This document shows positions 15,320 to 23,690 of a DNA stretch of 54,123 nt, piece by piece; position 1 is the stretch's first letter, and every line of letters begins with the position of its first letter. The DNA comes from CAVRJC01 sp964505725 (GTDB taxonomy: Bacteria > Actinomycetota > Acidimicrobiia > IMCC26256 > DASPTH01), in contig CAZDJK010000038.1 of the NCBI GenBank assembly GCA_964505725.1, positions 1-54,123 on the forward strand, read 5' to 3'. Made by a program: the position numbers and the translations under genes. The notes below the pieces were generated by a model. That model did no database searches, had not been told where the DNA came from, and saw nothing but the letters and a program-made list of their open reading frames with translations.

Positions 15320-17455
15320 CTACCCCTCGATCTCGGCCTCCTCGGCGAGGTCGATGGCGTCGTCGCTCGCGGCGGTCCCTTCGTCGAGGCCGATCCCGAC
15401 CGCCTGACGGACCTTCTCGCTGATCTCCACCATGAGGTCGAGGTTGTCGGCGAGGAACTGCTTGGCGTTCTCGCGGCCCTGACCGAGCTGCTCGCCCTCG
15501 TAGGTGAACCAGGCGCCCGACTTCTTCACGATGCCGAGGTCGACACCGACGTCGAGCAGCGAGCCCTCGCGGCTGACGCCCTTCCCGTACATGATGTCGA
15601 ACTCCGCCTGCTTGAACGGCGGCGAGACCTTGTTCTTCACCACCTTCACCCGCGTGCGGTTGCCGACGACCTCGGCGCCGTCCTTGATCGACTCGATGCG
15701 GCGGATGTCGAGGCGGACCGACGAGTAGAACTTCAGCGCCCGCCCCCCGGGGGTGGTCTCGGGCGAATTGTGGACCATGACGCCGTCGACGAAGTAGTTG
15801 TGGGTGCCCTCGATCTCGAGGTCGAAGCGGTGCATCGAGCGTGTCTTCGGCTTCACCGTGATCTTCGTGATGGGCAGCGGCATCAGCTCATGACGCATCG
15901 GTGCGAACTCCGGCTCCACTGCGAACCGGCCGCGGTGGCGCGGCAGCAGCTTGTACTCCATCGACGGGTGGACGAAGGGCGCGATCAGGGCATGCAGCTT
16001 GGCAGTCTCGTCCCTCGGGAACACGAGGACAGCCTTGCCGGCTCGTTCGACGAGATTCGGAGAGATTCCCCACGTGTCCCGTAGGTGCTCCACCAGACGG
16101 ACGCGTGTCGAGGCTTCCATGGCCTCGATGCAGATCTCCGATCGGCCACTGCCCTCACGCGTGCGCTCCTGAACCCCCCTGGCGCGTAGCGAGAAGCTGC
16201 CGTCGTCCATGTACCAGACCGCGAGGGAGAGTGGTGTGAGCTGCTTGAGGTAGTCGTGGCTGAACACCTTGCGATCGGCCACGTAGACCGCGTCGCGAAG
16301 GGCGGCGAGCTCGGGGAGGGGTGACACGTCGCAGAAGTTCGCGCCTGCGGCGTTCGACGAGCGGCTGACGCCGACGTTCTCGAACAGGGACGCCTTCCAC
16401 GCGCAGTAGTCGGCTTGCTCGGCGCAGTGGCCGAACCGGAACCGCGCACCATGACCCGACCGAGAGGGCGACAAGGAGCCGTCCCCCATCAGTCCGCCGA
16501 GGAGGACCTCCCACTGGAAGCCGGAGAGGCGGTGTACGACGGACTGCAAGACGCGATCACCCACCGCGAGCTCGCGAGCCTCGCGCCACCCTCCCGAGGT
16601 GCGGATCTGGTGGTTTGGGGTGCACCCGAACTGAGCCCGACCATTCCCCCCTGGCTTGGCCACCGTGAACTGCAGGAACTCGTCGGTGACGCCGTTGTCG
16701 AACCAGTTCACGACCTTCTTGGGCACGACGGCATCGAGCTCGGGGTCGTAGGAGAGCACTTCGACCGGCATGCGCTGGTTCACGATCTTGCCGATCTTCT
16801 CCTGCGTGCCATCCGCGAGCGTGACGCGGGTGCTGTAAGAGAAGCAGCCGAACATGACGCCGATCTTCTCCCGCAGCTGGTTGATGAAGATGCAGATGGT
16901 GCGGGACCGGTTGAGGTTGGCGGTGAGCTTGCGCAGGGCCTGGCTCATGAGGCGCGCCTGGAGGCCGACGTGGGTGTCACCCATCTCGCCCTCGATCTCG
17001 GCGCGGGGGACGAGCGCGGCGACCGAGTCGATCACGATCACGTCGAGCGCGCCCGAGCGGATCAGCATGTCGGTGATCTCGAGCGCCTGCTCGCCGGTGT
17101 CGGGCTGGGAGATCAGGAGCTCGTCGACGTTCACGCCGATCGCGGACGCGTACGTGGGATCCATCGCGTGCTCGGCGTCGATGTACGCGCACACGCCGCC
17201 GTTGCGTTGCGCCTCGGCGACCACGTGCATGGCGAGCGTCGACTTCCCCGACGACTCCGGCCCGAACACCTCGACCACGCGGCCGCGCGGCAGGCCGCCG
17301 ATGCCGAGGGCGATGTCGAGCGCGAGCGCGCCGGTGGACACCGCGGCCACGCCCACGTGGCTGTGCTCCCCCAGCCGCATGATGGCGCCCTTGCCGTAGT
17401 TCTTCTCGATCTGGCCGATGGCCATCTCGAGGGCCTGCTCCTGCTGACGTTCCAC
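15320..17455 (-). CDS. recA: Recombinase RecA precursor containing an intein
   Basis: 711 codons: RecA residues 1-203, a 360-residue intein (204-563), then 148 further RecA residues. The mature protein would be 351 residues, normal for RecA. The Walker A is GPESSGKST near 65-73; Walker B lies in VIVIDSVAALVP. The extein junction reads KIGVMFG / SPETTPGGRALKFYSS, an exact join of the conserved RecA sequence in its L2 region. The GTG at 17455 has GGAGGG 8 bases upstream. It carries out homologous recombination and LexA cleavage. It heads an operon running through miaB to dapE and is controlled by an SOS box. Confidence 0.97.
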   Translation of the reverse strand: MERQQEQALEMAIGQIEKNYGKGAIMRLGEHSHVGVAAVSTGALALDIALGIGGLPRGRVVEVFGPESSGKSTLAMHVVAEAQRNGGVCAYIDAEHAMDPTYASAIGVNVDELLISQPDTGEQALEITDMLIRSGALDVIVIDSVAALVPRAEIEGEMGDTHVGLQARLMSQALRKLTANLNRSRTICIFINQLREKIGVMFGCFSYSTRVTLADGTQEKIGKIVNQRMPVEVLSYDPELDAVVPKKVVNWFDNGVTDEFLQFTVAKPGGNGRAQFGCTPNHQIRTSGGWREARELAVGDRVLQSVVHRLSGFQWEVLLGGLMGDGSLSPSRSGHGARFRFGHCAEQADYCAWKASLFENVGVSRSSNAAGANFCDVSPLPELAALRDAVYVADRKVFSHDYLKQLTPLSLAVWYMDDGSFSLRARGVQERTREGSGRSEICIEAMEASTRVRLVEHLRDTWGISPNLVERAGKAVLVFPRDETAKLHALIAPFVHPSMEYKLLPRHRGRFAVEPEFAPMRHELMPLPITKITVKPKTRSMHRFDLEIEGTHNYFVDGVMVHNSPETTPGGRALKFYSSVRLDIRRIESIKDGAEVVGNRTRVKVVKNKVSPPFKQAEFDIMYGKGVSREGSLLDVGVDLGIVKKSGAWFTYEGEQLGQGRENAKQFLADNLDLMVEISEKVRQAVGIGLDEGTAASDDAIDLAEEAEIEG
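15767..16846 (-). mobile_element. RecA intein with LAGLIDADG homing endonuclease
   Basis: Residues 204-563 of the precursor. Splicing residues are intact: Cys1, block B TPNH (Thr76 to His79), and C-terminal VVHN followed by Ser+1. Two dodecapeptide motifs, LLGGLMGDGSL (about 115-125) and LAVWYMDDGSF (about 208-218), each keep their acidic residue, so the homing endonuclease looks active. The site, MFG/SPET, differs from the M. tuberculosis RecA intein site and agrees with the M. leprae site as I remember it. Two sampled 60-base stretches are 62-67 % G+C against 72 % in an extein sample, hinting at separate ancestry. Confidence 0.93.
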
Positions 17456-17520
17456 GGTGGAACCCTCCTGGGTTTGCTCGTTGCGATCGGGTGGGGGAAG
17501 CGCTGCGACTGCTCCGGAAC

Positions 17521-17544
17521 CTACGGCCGGGGTGTGACACTCAT
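17521..17544 (-). other. Short upstream reading frame in the recA leader
   Basis: In the predicted recA 5' leader an ATG at 17544 opens a seven-residue frame (MSVTPRP) ending in TAG at 17521-17523, 65 bases before the recA start. Its first 16 bases nearly repeat the start of the longer LysM frame at 6749. Whether it is translated is unknown; no ribosome site is evident. Confidence 0.35.
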
Positions 17545-17572
17545 GGCCGGCGTCCCGGAATCACACTCGTGG

Positions 17573-17601
17573 AATTTATCCCGAACACGCGTTCGGGACA
17601 A
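17573..17601 (-). promoter_or_regulatory. recA promoter with LexA box in the spacer
   Basis: The minus strand reads TTGTCC (17601-17596), a 17-base spacer, and TAAATT (17578-17573). The spacer contains CGAACGCGTGTTCG (17595-17582), a perfect SOS operator. LexA bound here would block RNA polymerase directly. The predicted start near 17566 gives a leader of about 110 bases before the recA GTG. Confidence 0.8.
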
Positions 17602-17637
17602 GGACCCCGGTGCGCTGCTGCCGGCGTCATATATCTC

Positions 17638-17666
17638 TTGATCGTTATATAGCTGTGCGCTAATGT
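17638..17666 (+). promoter_or_regulatory. Promoter of the arsR-type gene, predicted leaderless
   Basis: TTGATC (17638-17643) and TAATGT (17661-17666) are 17 bases apart, and the GTG start follows 7 bases after the -10 element. AT-rich TATA-containing steps (around 17630-17652) flank the -35 element in an otherwise GC-rich region and could hold the regulator's own operator. Confidence 0.5.
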
Positions 17667-17673
17667 ACGCGCC

Positions 17674-18000
17674 GTGACCTCGGTCTTCGACGTGCTGGCG
17701 GAGCCCAACCGGCGCCGCATCCTCGACCTCCTCCGCGAGCGTGAACGACCGGTCGGGGAGCTCGTGGACGCGCTGGCGGTGTCGCAACCCGCCGTGTCCA
17801 AGCACCTCGGCGTGCTCCGGCGCGCCGGGCTCGTCGACGCCCGGCCCGCCGCGCAGCAACGGCTGTACCGCGTGCGCGCCGACGCGCTGCGCGAGGTCGA
17901 CGCATGGCTGGCGCCCTACCGGTCGCTGTGGGCCGGTGCCCTCGACGCGCTGCAGGCGACCGTGCAGGACCTTCCCGAGACCGAACGGGCCCCAACCTGA
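17674..18000 (+). CDS. ArsR family winged-helix regulator
   Basis: About 108 residues. It starts VFDVLAEPNRRRILDLL, with the HTH at LVDALAVSQPAVSKHLGVLRRAGLV and a wing QQRLYRVRADAL, typical of metal-independent ArsR proteins paired with AHSA1/SRPBCC genes. No CxC-type metal site is visible. It is 10 bases upstream of the SRPBCC gene and probably represses both. The GTG start at 17674 appears leaderless. It is divergent from recA. Confidence 0.9.
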   Translation: MTSVFDVLAEPNRRRILDLLRERERPVGELVDALAVSQPAVSKHLGVLRRAGLVDARPAAQQRLYRVRADALREVDAWLAPYRSLWAGALDALQATVQDLPETERAPT

Positions 18001-18010
18001 GGAGACCACC

Positions 18011-18571
18011 ATGAGCGACCCGACCCGGGTGACCATCGCGCCCGATCGCCTCGGAACGCTCGAGCGCGGCGGCGAGCGTTGGCAGTTGCGCTTCGTACGG
18101 CACTTCGAGCGCGCGCCCGCCGACGTCTGGCCGGCACTGGTCGACCCCGAGCTGCTGTCGCAGTGGTTCCCCGACGTCGTCGTGGGAGCGATGGTTCCCG
18201 GCGGCGAGCTCGAGTTCCGTCACGAGGGCGGCCTCTTCGAGCCGTTCCACGGCGAGGTGCTCGAGCTCGACGAACCGCGCTTGCTCGTGCTCACGTGGGG
18301 CACCGACCGCCTCCGGTTCGAGCTCGCAGCCGCCGAAGCCGGCACCGAGCTGACGTTCACGGTGCAGTTCGACGAGCAGGGGAAGGCGGCCCGCGACGGC
18401 GCGGGTTGGCACGAGTGCCTCGACAACCTGCAGCGCGTCCTCGCCTCCGACCCCGATGCCTTCGTCGGTGCGAAGTGGGCGGCGGCGCACGGCGTGTACG
18501 TGGAGCGGTTCGGCCCCGAGGCGTCGACGATCGGTCCGCCTCGGGAGTTCCTCGACGCGGAGCAGGACTAG
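18011..18571 (+). CDS. SRPBCC (AHSA1-like) domain protein
   Basis: About 186 residues. A helix-grip START/AHSA1 fold is recognisable from VRHFERAPADVWPALVDPELLSQWFP, the GGELEFRH strand, VLELDEPRLLVLTWG, and the C-terminal GWHECLDNLQRVL helix. Such proteins bind hydrophobic ligands; no specific ligand can be inferred. ATG 18011 is preceded by AGGAG. It is the second gene of a pair with the ArsR regulator. Its TAG stop overlaps the stop of the convergent GNAT gene in the palindrome CTAG. Confidence 0.88.
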   Translation: MSDPTRVTIAPDRLGTLERGGERWQLRFVRHFERAPADVWPALVDPELLSQWFPDVVVGAMVPGGELEFRHEGGLFEPFHGEVLELDEPRLLVLTWGTDRLRFELAAAEAGTELTFTVQFDEQGKAARDGAGWHECLDNLQRVLASDPDAFVGAKWAAAHGVYVERFGPEASTIGPPREFLDAEQD

Positions 18572-19218
18572 ACGGGATCGGCACCCAACAGCACGCGGCA
18601 CTCCTCCAGCCCCTCGATGTCGATGTCGTGGCGACGCGTCGCCTCCCACCGCTCCCGGGTGAGCACGAACTCGAGCGCACGCACCGGCTCGCCCTCCCGG
18701 GCGTAGAGCCGCGAGCCGTTGGGCTCGTAGCCGAGCGCGCGCGTCACCCCGAGTGAAGCCGGGTTGTCGTCGAACGCGCTCGTATACGCGGCGACCGCAC
18801 CGAGCCCGGCGAACGCCAGGTGCAGCACCGCGGCGCGCATCTCCCTACCGGTGCCCCTCCCCTGCGCGCGTTGCAGCAGCCACGAGCCGGTGTTGACCGT
18901 GCGCGTCACCGCGAACTCGCGCGCTCCGACATCCTGCATCCCGACCCGCTCGTCGTCCACCACGACGACCATCGGCAGCGACCAGCTCGCGGGCTCCACC
19001 TCGGCGCGCGTCCGCCACCAGTGCCGGTAGGCGCTGCGCTCGAGATCGGGCGACTCGGCGCGGGTCCAGGGATGGGCGAACGGCATCCGGTCCGGGTCGT
19101 GGATGCCCTCGGCGAGCACCGCGGCGAGCGCGTCGAGGTCTCGGTCGGACGGGTAGCGCAGCTCCAGTCGCGGCGTGCGTACCCGCAGGTCGAACAGCGG
19201 CCAGTACGGGTGTGCCAT
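18568..19218 (-). CDS. GNAT family N-acetyltransferase
   Basis: About 216 residues. It begins LRVRTPRLELRYPSDRDL as in RimJ/RimL-type acetyltransferases. Acetyl-CoA binding is suggested by LLQRAQGRGTGREMRAAVLHLAF, and the C-terminal part has AFDDNPASLGVTRALGYEPNG. The acceptor substrate cannot be predicted. ATG 19218 places the protein start just before the conserved strand. It lies behind thpR with a 54-base gap. Confidence 0.88.
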   Translation of the reverse strand: MAHPYWPLFDLRVRTPRLELRYPSDRDLDALAAVLAEGIHDPDRMPFAHPWTRAESPDLERSAYRHWWRTRAEVEPASWSLPMVVVVDDERVGMQDVGAREFAVTRTVNTGSWLLQRAQGRGTGREMRAAVLHLAFAGLGAVAAYTSAFDDNPASLGVTRALGYEPNGSRLYAREGEPVRALEFVLTRERWEATRRHDIDIEGLEECRVLLGADPV

Positions 19219-19272
19219 CGCCCGATGTTCGCAGCGACGCGTCTCGATGCGCACGCCATTTGCCACGGCCCT

Positions 19273-19833
19273 TCACGCGAGCAGGAACCGCTCGACCTCC
19301 GTGTAGACGGCGCCGGCGGGACGGGTGTCGCTCTCCAGCAGCACGACATCCTCGGCGACCCAGGAGGGGCCGAACGGGTCGCCGCCGACCGCGTCGACGA
19401 CGTCGCTCATCCGGCGTGGCCGCGCGGTCCGGCCGATGGTGACGTGCGGACGGTACGGGCGCGGATCCGGCCGGACGCCGTGGGCCGACGTGGCATCTGC
19501 CACCCGGCGCGCGAGGTCCTCCAGCCCATCGACCCCCTCGGCGAGCTCCACCCACACCACCGTGCCGCGCGCGGCCGACGGGAACGCGCCGGCACCACCG
19601 AGCCGGAGGCTCACGGGTCTCCGGCCTCGGAGCGATGCGCCGATCGACTCGCGGAGCGCGGCCGCGTCGCCGACGGAGCCGAGGAACTGCAGGGTCACGT
19701 GCCATTGCGCGCGCGTCGCCCACCGCAGCGTGTCGGGAGCGCGCGTCCGGGCTCGCTCGACGCGCTCGGCGATCGCGTCGAGGACCGGTGGCGGCGGCAC
19801 GACCGCGACGAACGCCCGGCGGAGGCCCGTCAC
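19273..19833 (-). CDS. thpR: RNA 2',3'-cyclic phosphodiesterase (2'-5' RNA ligase family)
   Basis: About 186 residues. Both catalytic HxT motifs of the 2H phosphoesterase fold are present, His45-x-Thr47 (WHVTLQF) and His130-x-Thr132 (PHVTIGR). The family opens 2',3'-cyclic phosphates on RNA. GTG 19833 gives the start MTGLRRAFVAVVPP, usual for the family. It follows cinA with 9 bases between them and is probably cotranscribed with it. Confidence 0.92.
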   Translation of the reverse strand: MTGLRRAFVAVVPPPPVLDAIAERVERARTRAPDTLRWATRAQWHVTLQFLGSVGDAAALRESIGASLRGRRPVSLRLGGAGAFPSAARGTVVWVELAEGVDGLEDLARRVADATSAHGVRPDPRPYRPHVTIGRTARPRRMSDVVDAVGGDPFGPSWVAEDVVLLESDTRPAGAVYTEVERFLLA

Positions 19834-19842
19834 CGGGATCGG

Positions 19843-21087
19843 TCAGGGCAGCGCGAGCAGGCGCATGCGCAGGAGATTCAGCACCGAGATGGTGGAGAAC
19901 TGACGGATGCGCTCGCGGTCGCCCGGGAGCCGCGCCGAGACCGCGTCGGGTGCGTGGCCGGGGACCGCGAGCCCGTACCAGACCGTTCCGACGGGTTGAC
20001 CCTCCATCTCCTCGGGACCGGCCACGCCGGTCACCGAGACCGCGACGTCGGCGTCGAGCACCCGTTGGGCGCCGACGGCCATCTGCTTCGCGGATTCCTC
20101 GCTCACGACCCGGGCGGCGGTGACACCGAGCACCGATCGCTTCACCTCGGTCGCGTACGACGCGATCGAGCCGCGGAAGGTGCGGCTCGCACCGGGCACG
20201 TTGGCGAGCCGCGCTCCGATGAAGCCACCGGTGAGCGACTCGGCGACCCCGAGTGACCATCCGCGCTCCTCGCAGAGCCGCAGGACCTCGGACTCCATCG
20301 TGTCGTCGTCGACCGCGAACACGAGATCCCCGAGGACCGCGCGCAGCTCGCGGTCCTCGGCGTCGAGGAGCGCGCGCGCCTCGGCCTCGTCGGGCGCCTT
20401 GGCCGTCATGCGCACGTAGATGCCTTCGATCCCGCGGGCGAGGAACGCGATGGTCGGGTTCGTCTGCTGGTCGACGCGCGCCGTGATCATCTCGGCGAGA
20501 GCGCTCTCCGACGTGCCCCAGGTCTTCAATGAGCGCGAGACGATGACGGCTCGCTCCCCCATGCGCGCGAGCAGGTCGGGGATCACGCGGTTGGTGACCA
20601 TCTCGGTCATCTCGTAGGGCACGCCCGGCACCGCGTAGACGACCTTGGTCGCCCCGTCGAGCGCCACCTCGCACAACAGCCCGGGCGCGGTGCCGATCGG
20701 GTTGGGGATGGCGTCGCCGCCCTTCGGGACGTCGGCCTGCCGTAGGTTGTTGGCCGCCATCGGCCGCCCCCGCCCCCCGAAGATCGCGCTGATCTGATCG
20801 ATGAGCTCGTCACGGCGTTCCAGCTCGACGCCCATGAGCTCTGCGACGGCTTCCCGCGTGACGTCGTCGGGCGTGGGACCGAGACCACCGCACACGATGA
20901 CGGCGTCAGCGCGTTCGAGCAGCTCCCGGAGGCACTGCACCATCCGGCCGAGGTTGTCGCCGACCTTGCGGTGCTCGCACGTGTCGATGCCCACGCTCGC
21001 GAGCTGCTCGCCGATCCATGCGCTGTTCGTGTCGACGATCTGGCCGAGCAGCAGCTCGGTGCCGATCGCGAGGACGTCACACCGCAT
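19843..21087 (-). CDS. cinA: CinA family protein (competence/damage-inducible)
   Basis: About 414 residues. The N-terminal MoCF-like domain has IGTELLLGQIVDTNSAWIG and GGLGPTPDDVTREA. The C-terminal amidohydrolase domain has AESLTGGFIGARL and VTGVAGPEEM. The family includes nicotinamide mononucleotide deamidase and ADP-ribose pyrophosphatase activities. The ATG at 21087 lies 11 bases inside the end of pgsA, so the two are coupled. The pgsA-cinA order is conserved in actinobacteria. Confidence 0.95.
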   Translation of the reverse strand: MRCDVLAIGTELLLGQIVDTNSAWIGEQLASVGIDTCEHRKVGDNLGRMVQCLRELLERADAVIVCGGLGPTPDDVTREAVAELMGVELERRDELIDQISAIFGGRGRPMAANNLRQADVPKGGDAIPNPIGTAPGLLCEVALDGATKVVYAVPGVPYEMTEMVTNRVIPDLLARMGERAVIVSRSLKTWGTSESALAEMITARVDQQTNPTIAFLARGIEGIYVRMTAKAPDEAEARALLDAEDRELRAVLGDLVFAVDDDTMESEVLRLCEERGWSLGVAESLTGGFIGARLANVPGASRTFRGSIASYATEVKRSVLGVTAARVVSEESAKQMAVGAQRVLDADVAVSVTGVAGPEEMEGQPVGTVWYGLAVPGHAPDAVSARLPGDRERIRQFSTISVLNLLRMRLLALP

Positions 21088-21673
21088 GTTCGGCCCGCGC
21101 CTCGGCCTGCTCGTGCTGCTCGTGCCAACCCCGCCGCAGGATGTCGAGCGCGGAGACCACCGAGAACCCCACCGCGATCCACAGCACGGTGTCGTGGAAC
21201 GTCGCCCATTCGTAGCTCGGCGGGAAGAGCACGACGCCGACGGCCAGGAACTGGAGCACCGCCTTCCACTTCCCGAGCTGGCGCGCCGGCAGGGAGATGC
21301 CGCGGCGGCCGGCGAACGAGCGGTACACCGAGATCCCGACCTCCCGCACGGTGACGATGAACACCGCGGCCCACGAGAAGTCGCCCCGGAACCCGAGCGC
21401 GAAGAAGCCGCCGAGCACGAGCGCCTTGTCCGCCAACGGGTCGAGGAACGCACCGGAGCGGGTCGAGCCGTCACGGCGCGCCAACCAACCGTCGAGGCCG
21501 TCGGTGACCGCGAGGAGGAACCAGAGCGAGACCGTGAGCCACGACGACCCCTGGTCGAGGATGAGCAGGACGGTCGGGACGGTGAACACGAGTCGCGCCA
21601 CCGTGACGTAGTTCGCGGGGGTTGCGATCGCGCTCGGGCCGAAGCGGCGGACCGGCGCCGCCGACGCGCTCAC
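21077..21673 (-). CDS. pgsA: CDP-diacylglycerol-glycerol-3-phosphate phosphatidyltransferase-like enzyme
   Basis: About 198 residues with several membrane helices. The CDP-alcohol phosphatidyltransferase motif is seen from Asp58 (TDGLDGWLAR) through Gly74, Asp78 and Asp82 (GAFLDPLADK). It transfers a phosphatidyl group from CDP-diacylglycerol, most likely to glycerol-3-phosphate, at the membrane. The GTG at 21673 overlaps the rimO stop (GTGA). Position between rimO and cinA matches actinobacterial pgsA. The acceptor alcohol is inferred, not proven. Confidence 0.92.
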   Translation of the reverse strand: MSASAAPVRRFGPSAIATPANYVTVARLVFTVPTVLLILDQGSSWLTVSLWFLLAVTDGLDGWLARRDGSTRSGAFLDPLADKALVLGGFFALGFRGDFSWAAVFIVTVREVGISVYRSFAGRRGISLPARQLGKWKAVLQFLAVGVVLFPPSYEWATFHDTVLWIAVGFSVVSALDILRRGWHEQHEQAEARAEHAV

Positions 21674-23034
21674 CGTGATCCCGCTCGCTGCGGCGTCGCC
21701 GCCTCGGCGACCGAATCGGGCTTGGCGAACAGATCGGGACCGAACGCCTCGGTGACGTGCGCCCGGACGAGCGCACCCGGGCGCGCCCATGCGCCGTCGA
21801 TGTGCACGACGCCGTCGATCTCGGGCGCCTCGCGGTGGGTGCGGCCGACGAGGGCTCCCTCCCCGCCCTCGTCGTCGAGCGCGTCCACGAGCACCTCGAC
21901 CGGAGTGCCGACGAGCGCGTCGCGCGCGGCTCGAGTGATCGGGTCCTGCACGTCGTCGCACTCGCGGAGCCACTCGCCGACGAGCTCGGGCGCGGCCGCG
22001 CCGGGCATGTCGCGCGCGGGCGTGCCGTCCTCGGGTGAGAACGCGAAGAACCCGGCCCAGTCGAGTTGCGCCGCGCGCAGGAAGTCGAGCAGAGCCTCGT
22101 GCTCCGCTTCCCCCTCCCCCGGGAAGCCCACGATGAACGACGACCGGAACGCCGCCGTCGACGCCTGCGCGCGGATCGAGTCGATCATCGCGACGAACCT
22201 TTCGCCGCTCCCCCACCGCTTCATCGCGCGCAGGAGCGCCCGGTCGGCGTGCTGCAGCGACAGGTCGAAGTACGGGACGACAGTGGGGAGCTCGAGCATG
22301 GTGGCGACGAGCAGGTCACGCACCTCGCTCGGGTAGAGGTAGAGGAGCCGCACGCGCGCGAGGCCGTCGTCCGCCAGCCGGTCGAGGCGCCGCAACAGGG
22401 GCGCGAGCGCGCCCGGCTCGCCCGCGTCGCGTCCGTACCACGCGAGGTCCTGGGCGACGAGCACGACCTCCGCGACACCGTCGCGCACGAGCCCGCGGAC
22501 CTCGGCTTCGATCGCGTCCGGCGTCCGCGAGCGTTGCTTGCCGCGGAACGACGGGATGGCGCAGAACGCGCACGCACGGTCGCAGCCTTCCGCGACCTTC
22601 ACGTACGCCCACGGCGCGCTCGGCGCGGGCCGGGCGAGCTCGAGCAGGTCGCGGACGCCGGTGGGCTTCGTGCGGGGATCCGCGAGCCCGACGGTCGTGG
22701 CGATCGCGCCCTCGCCGGCGAACCCGACCACCGCGTCGACTTCGGGCAGCGCCGCAGTGAGCTCCTCGCGGTAGCGCTCGGCCATGCACCCGGTGACGAC
22801 GAGCTTCGCCCCCGGCCGCCGCTCCGCCGCCAGCGCGAGCACCGTGTCGATCGACTCCCGGCGCGCCGCCTCCACGAAGGCGCAGGTGTTGACGACGACG
22901 AGGTCGGCCTCCGAGGGGCTGCTCGCGGCGACGAGGCCGTCGGCGAGCAGCGAGGCGACCACCTTGTCGGAGTCGACCGCGTTCTTGGGGCAGCCGAGCG
23001 TCTCCACGTGGAAGCGCAGCGCCGGCCCGGTCAT
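21670..23034 (-). CDS. rimO: Ribosomal protein S12 methylthiotransferase
   Basis: About 454 residues. UPF0004 cysteines are Cys15 (ETLGCPKN), Cys51 (NTCAFV) and Cys83 (TGCMAERY); the radical SAM triad is C151-x3-C155-x2-C158 (CDRACAFC). The ETLGCPKNAVDSD start separates RimO from MiaB. It methylthiolates an aspartate of S12. ATG 23034 starts directly before the fold. It overlaps pgsA by 4 bases and follows the conservon by 38. Confidence 0.95.
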   Translation of the reverse strand: MTGPALRFHVETLGCPKNAVDSDKVVASLLADGLVAASSPSEADLVVVNTCAFVEAARRESIDTVLALAAERRPGAKLVVTGCMAERYREELTAALPEVDAVVGFAGEGAIATTVGLADPRTKPTGVRDLLELARPAPSAPWAYVKVAEGCDRACAFCAIPSFRGKQRSRTPDAIEAEVRGLVRDGVAEVVLVAQDLAWYGRDAGEPGALAPLLRRLDRLADDGLARVRLLYLYPSEVRDLLVATMLELPTVVPYFDLSLQHADRALLRAMKRWGSGERFVAMIDSIRAQASTAAFRSSFIVGFPGEGEAEHEALLDFLRAAQLDWAGFFAFSPEDGTPARDMPGAAAPELVGEWLRECDDVQDPITRAARDALVGTPVEVLVDALDDEGGEGALVGRTHREAPEIDGVVHIDGAWARPGALVRAHVTEAFGPDLFAKPDSVAEAATPQRAGSR

Positions 23035-23072
23035 TGGAGCAGGATACTCAAGCGCCGAAATTCGGCCCGCGG

Positions 23073-23690
23073 TCACGCCCTGGCGCCGGCCATCTGGGCG
23101 CGGCGGAGCGCGCCCTCCACGAGCAGCACCAGCGTCTCCTTCACGTGGATGCGGTTCCGTGCGTCGCAGAGCACGACGGGCACGTTCGCAGGCACCGAGA
23201 GCGCCTCGCGCACCTCACGGGGGTGGTGCCGGTACACGCCGTTGAACAGGTTCACCGCGACCACGAACGGGATCCCGAGGTGCTCGAAGTAGTCGACCGC
23301 CGGGAAGCAGTCCTCGATCCGACGGGTGTCGACGAGCACGATCCCGCCGACCGCACCCCGCACGAGCTCGTCCCAGAGGAAGAGGAAGCGGTCCTGGCCC
23401 GGCGTACCGAACAGGTAGAGCACCATGTCGGGCCCGAGCGTGATGCGGCCGAAGTCCATCGCGACCGTGGTGCCGGTCTTGGTGGTGACCTCGCCCGGGA
23501 AGTCGACGCCCACGCTCTCGACGGTGATGTCGGCCTCCGTCGTGAGCGGCTCGATCTCGGAGATGGTCCCCACGAGCGTCGTCTTCCCCACCGCGTAGCC
23601 ACCGGCGACGACGATCTTCATCGACACCGGCATGTTCGCGGAAGACCCGTTCGCGTCCTCCTGCGTCGGGGTGATCGGCTCAGAGCGCAC
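23073..23690 (-). CDS. cvnD: Conservon GTP-binding protein (CvnD-like)
   Basis: About 205 residues. Ras/MglA-like small GTPase: P-loop GGYAVGKTTLVG, switch region with TTVAMDFGRI, FGTPGQDRFLFLWDELVRGA, and VAVNLF as the base-recognition strand. In conservons the GTPase works with a membrane kinase-like protein, a roadblock protein and a DUF742 protein as a signalling complex. GTG 23690 overlaps the DUF742 gene by 11 bases; a Met about 21 codons in is an alternative. It is the last gene of the four-gene set. Confidence 0.92.
   Translation of the reverse strand: MRSEPITPTQEDANGSSANMPVSMKIVVAGGYAVGKTTLVGTISEIEPLTTEADITVESVGVDFPGEVTTKTGTTVAMDFGRITLGPDMVLYLFGTPGQDRFLFLWDELVRGAVGGIVLVDTRRIEDCFPAVDYFEHLGIPFVVAVNLFNGVYRHHPREVREALSVPANVPVVLCDARNRIHVKETLVLLVEGALRRAQMAGARA

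Noticed and set aside
15320..17455. recA as a disrupted gene or pseudogene
   Set aside because: The inserted segment is in frame, has all splicing motifs, and joins conserved RecA residues exactly, so it is an intein rather than a disruption.
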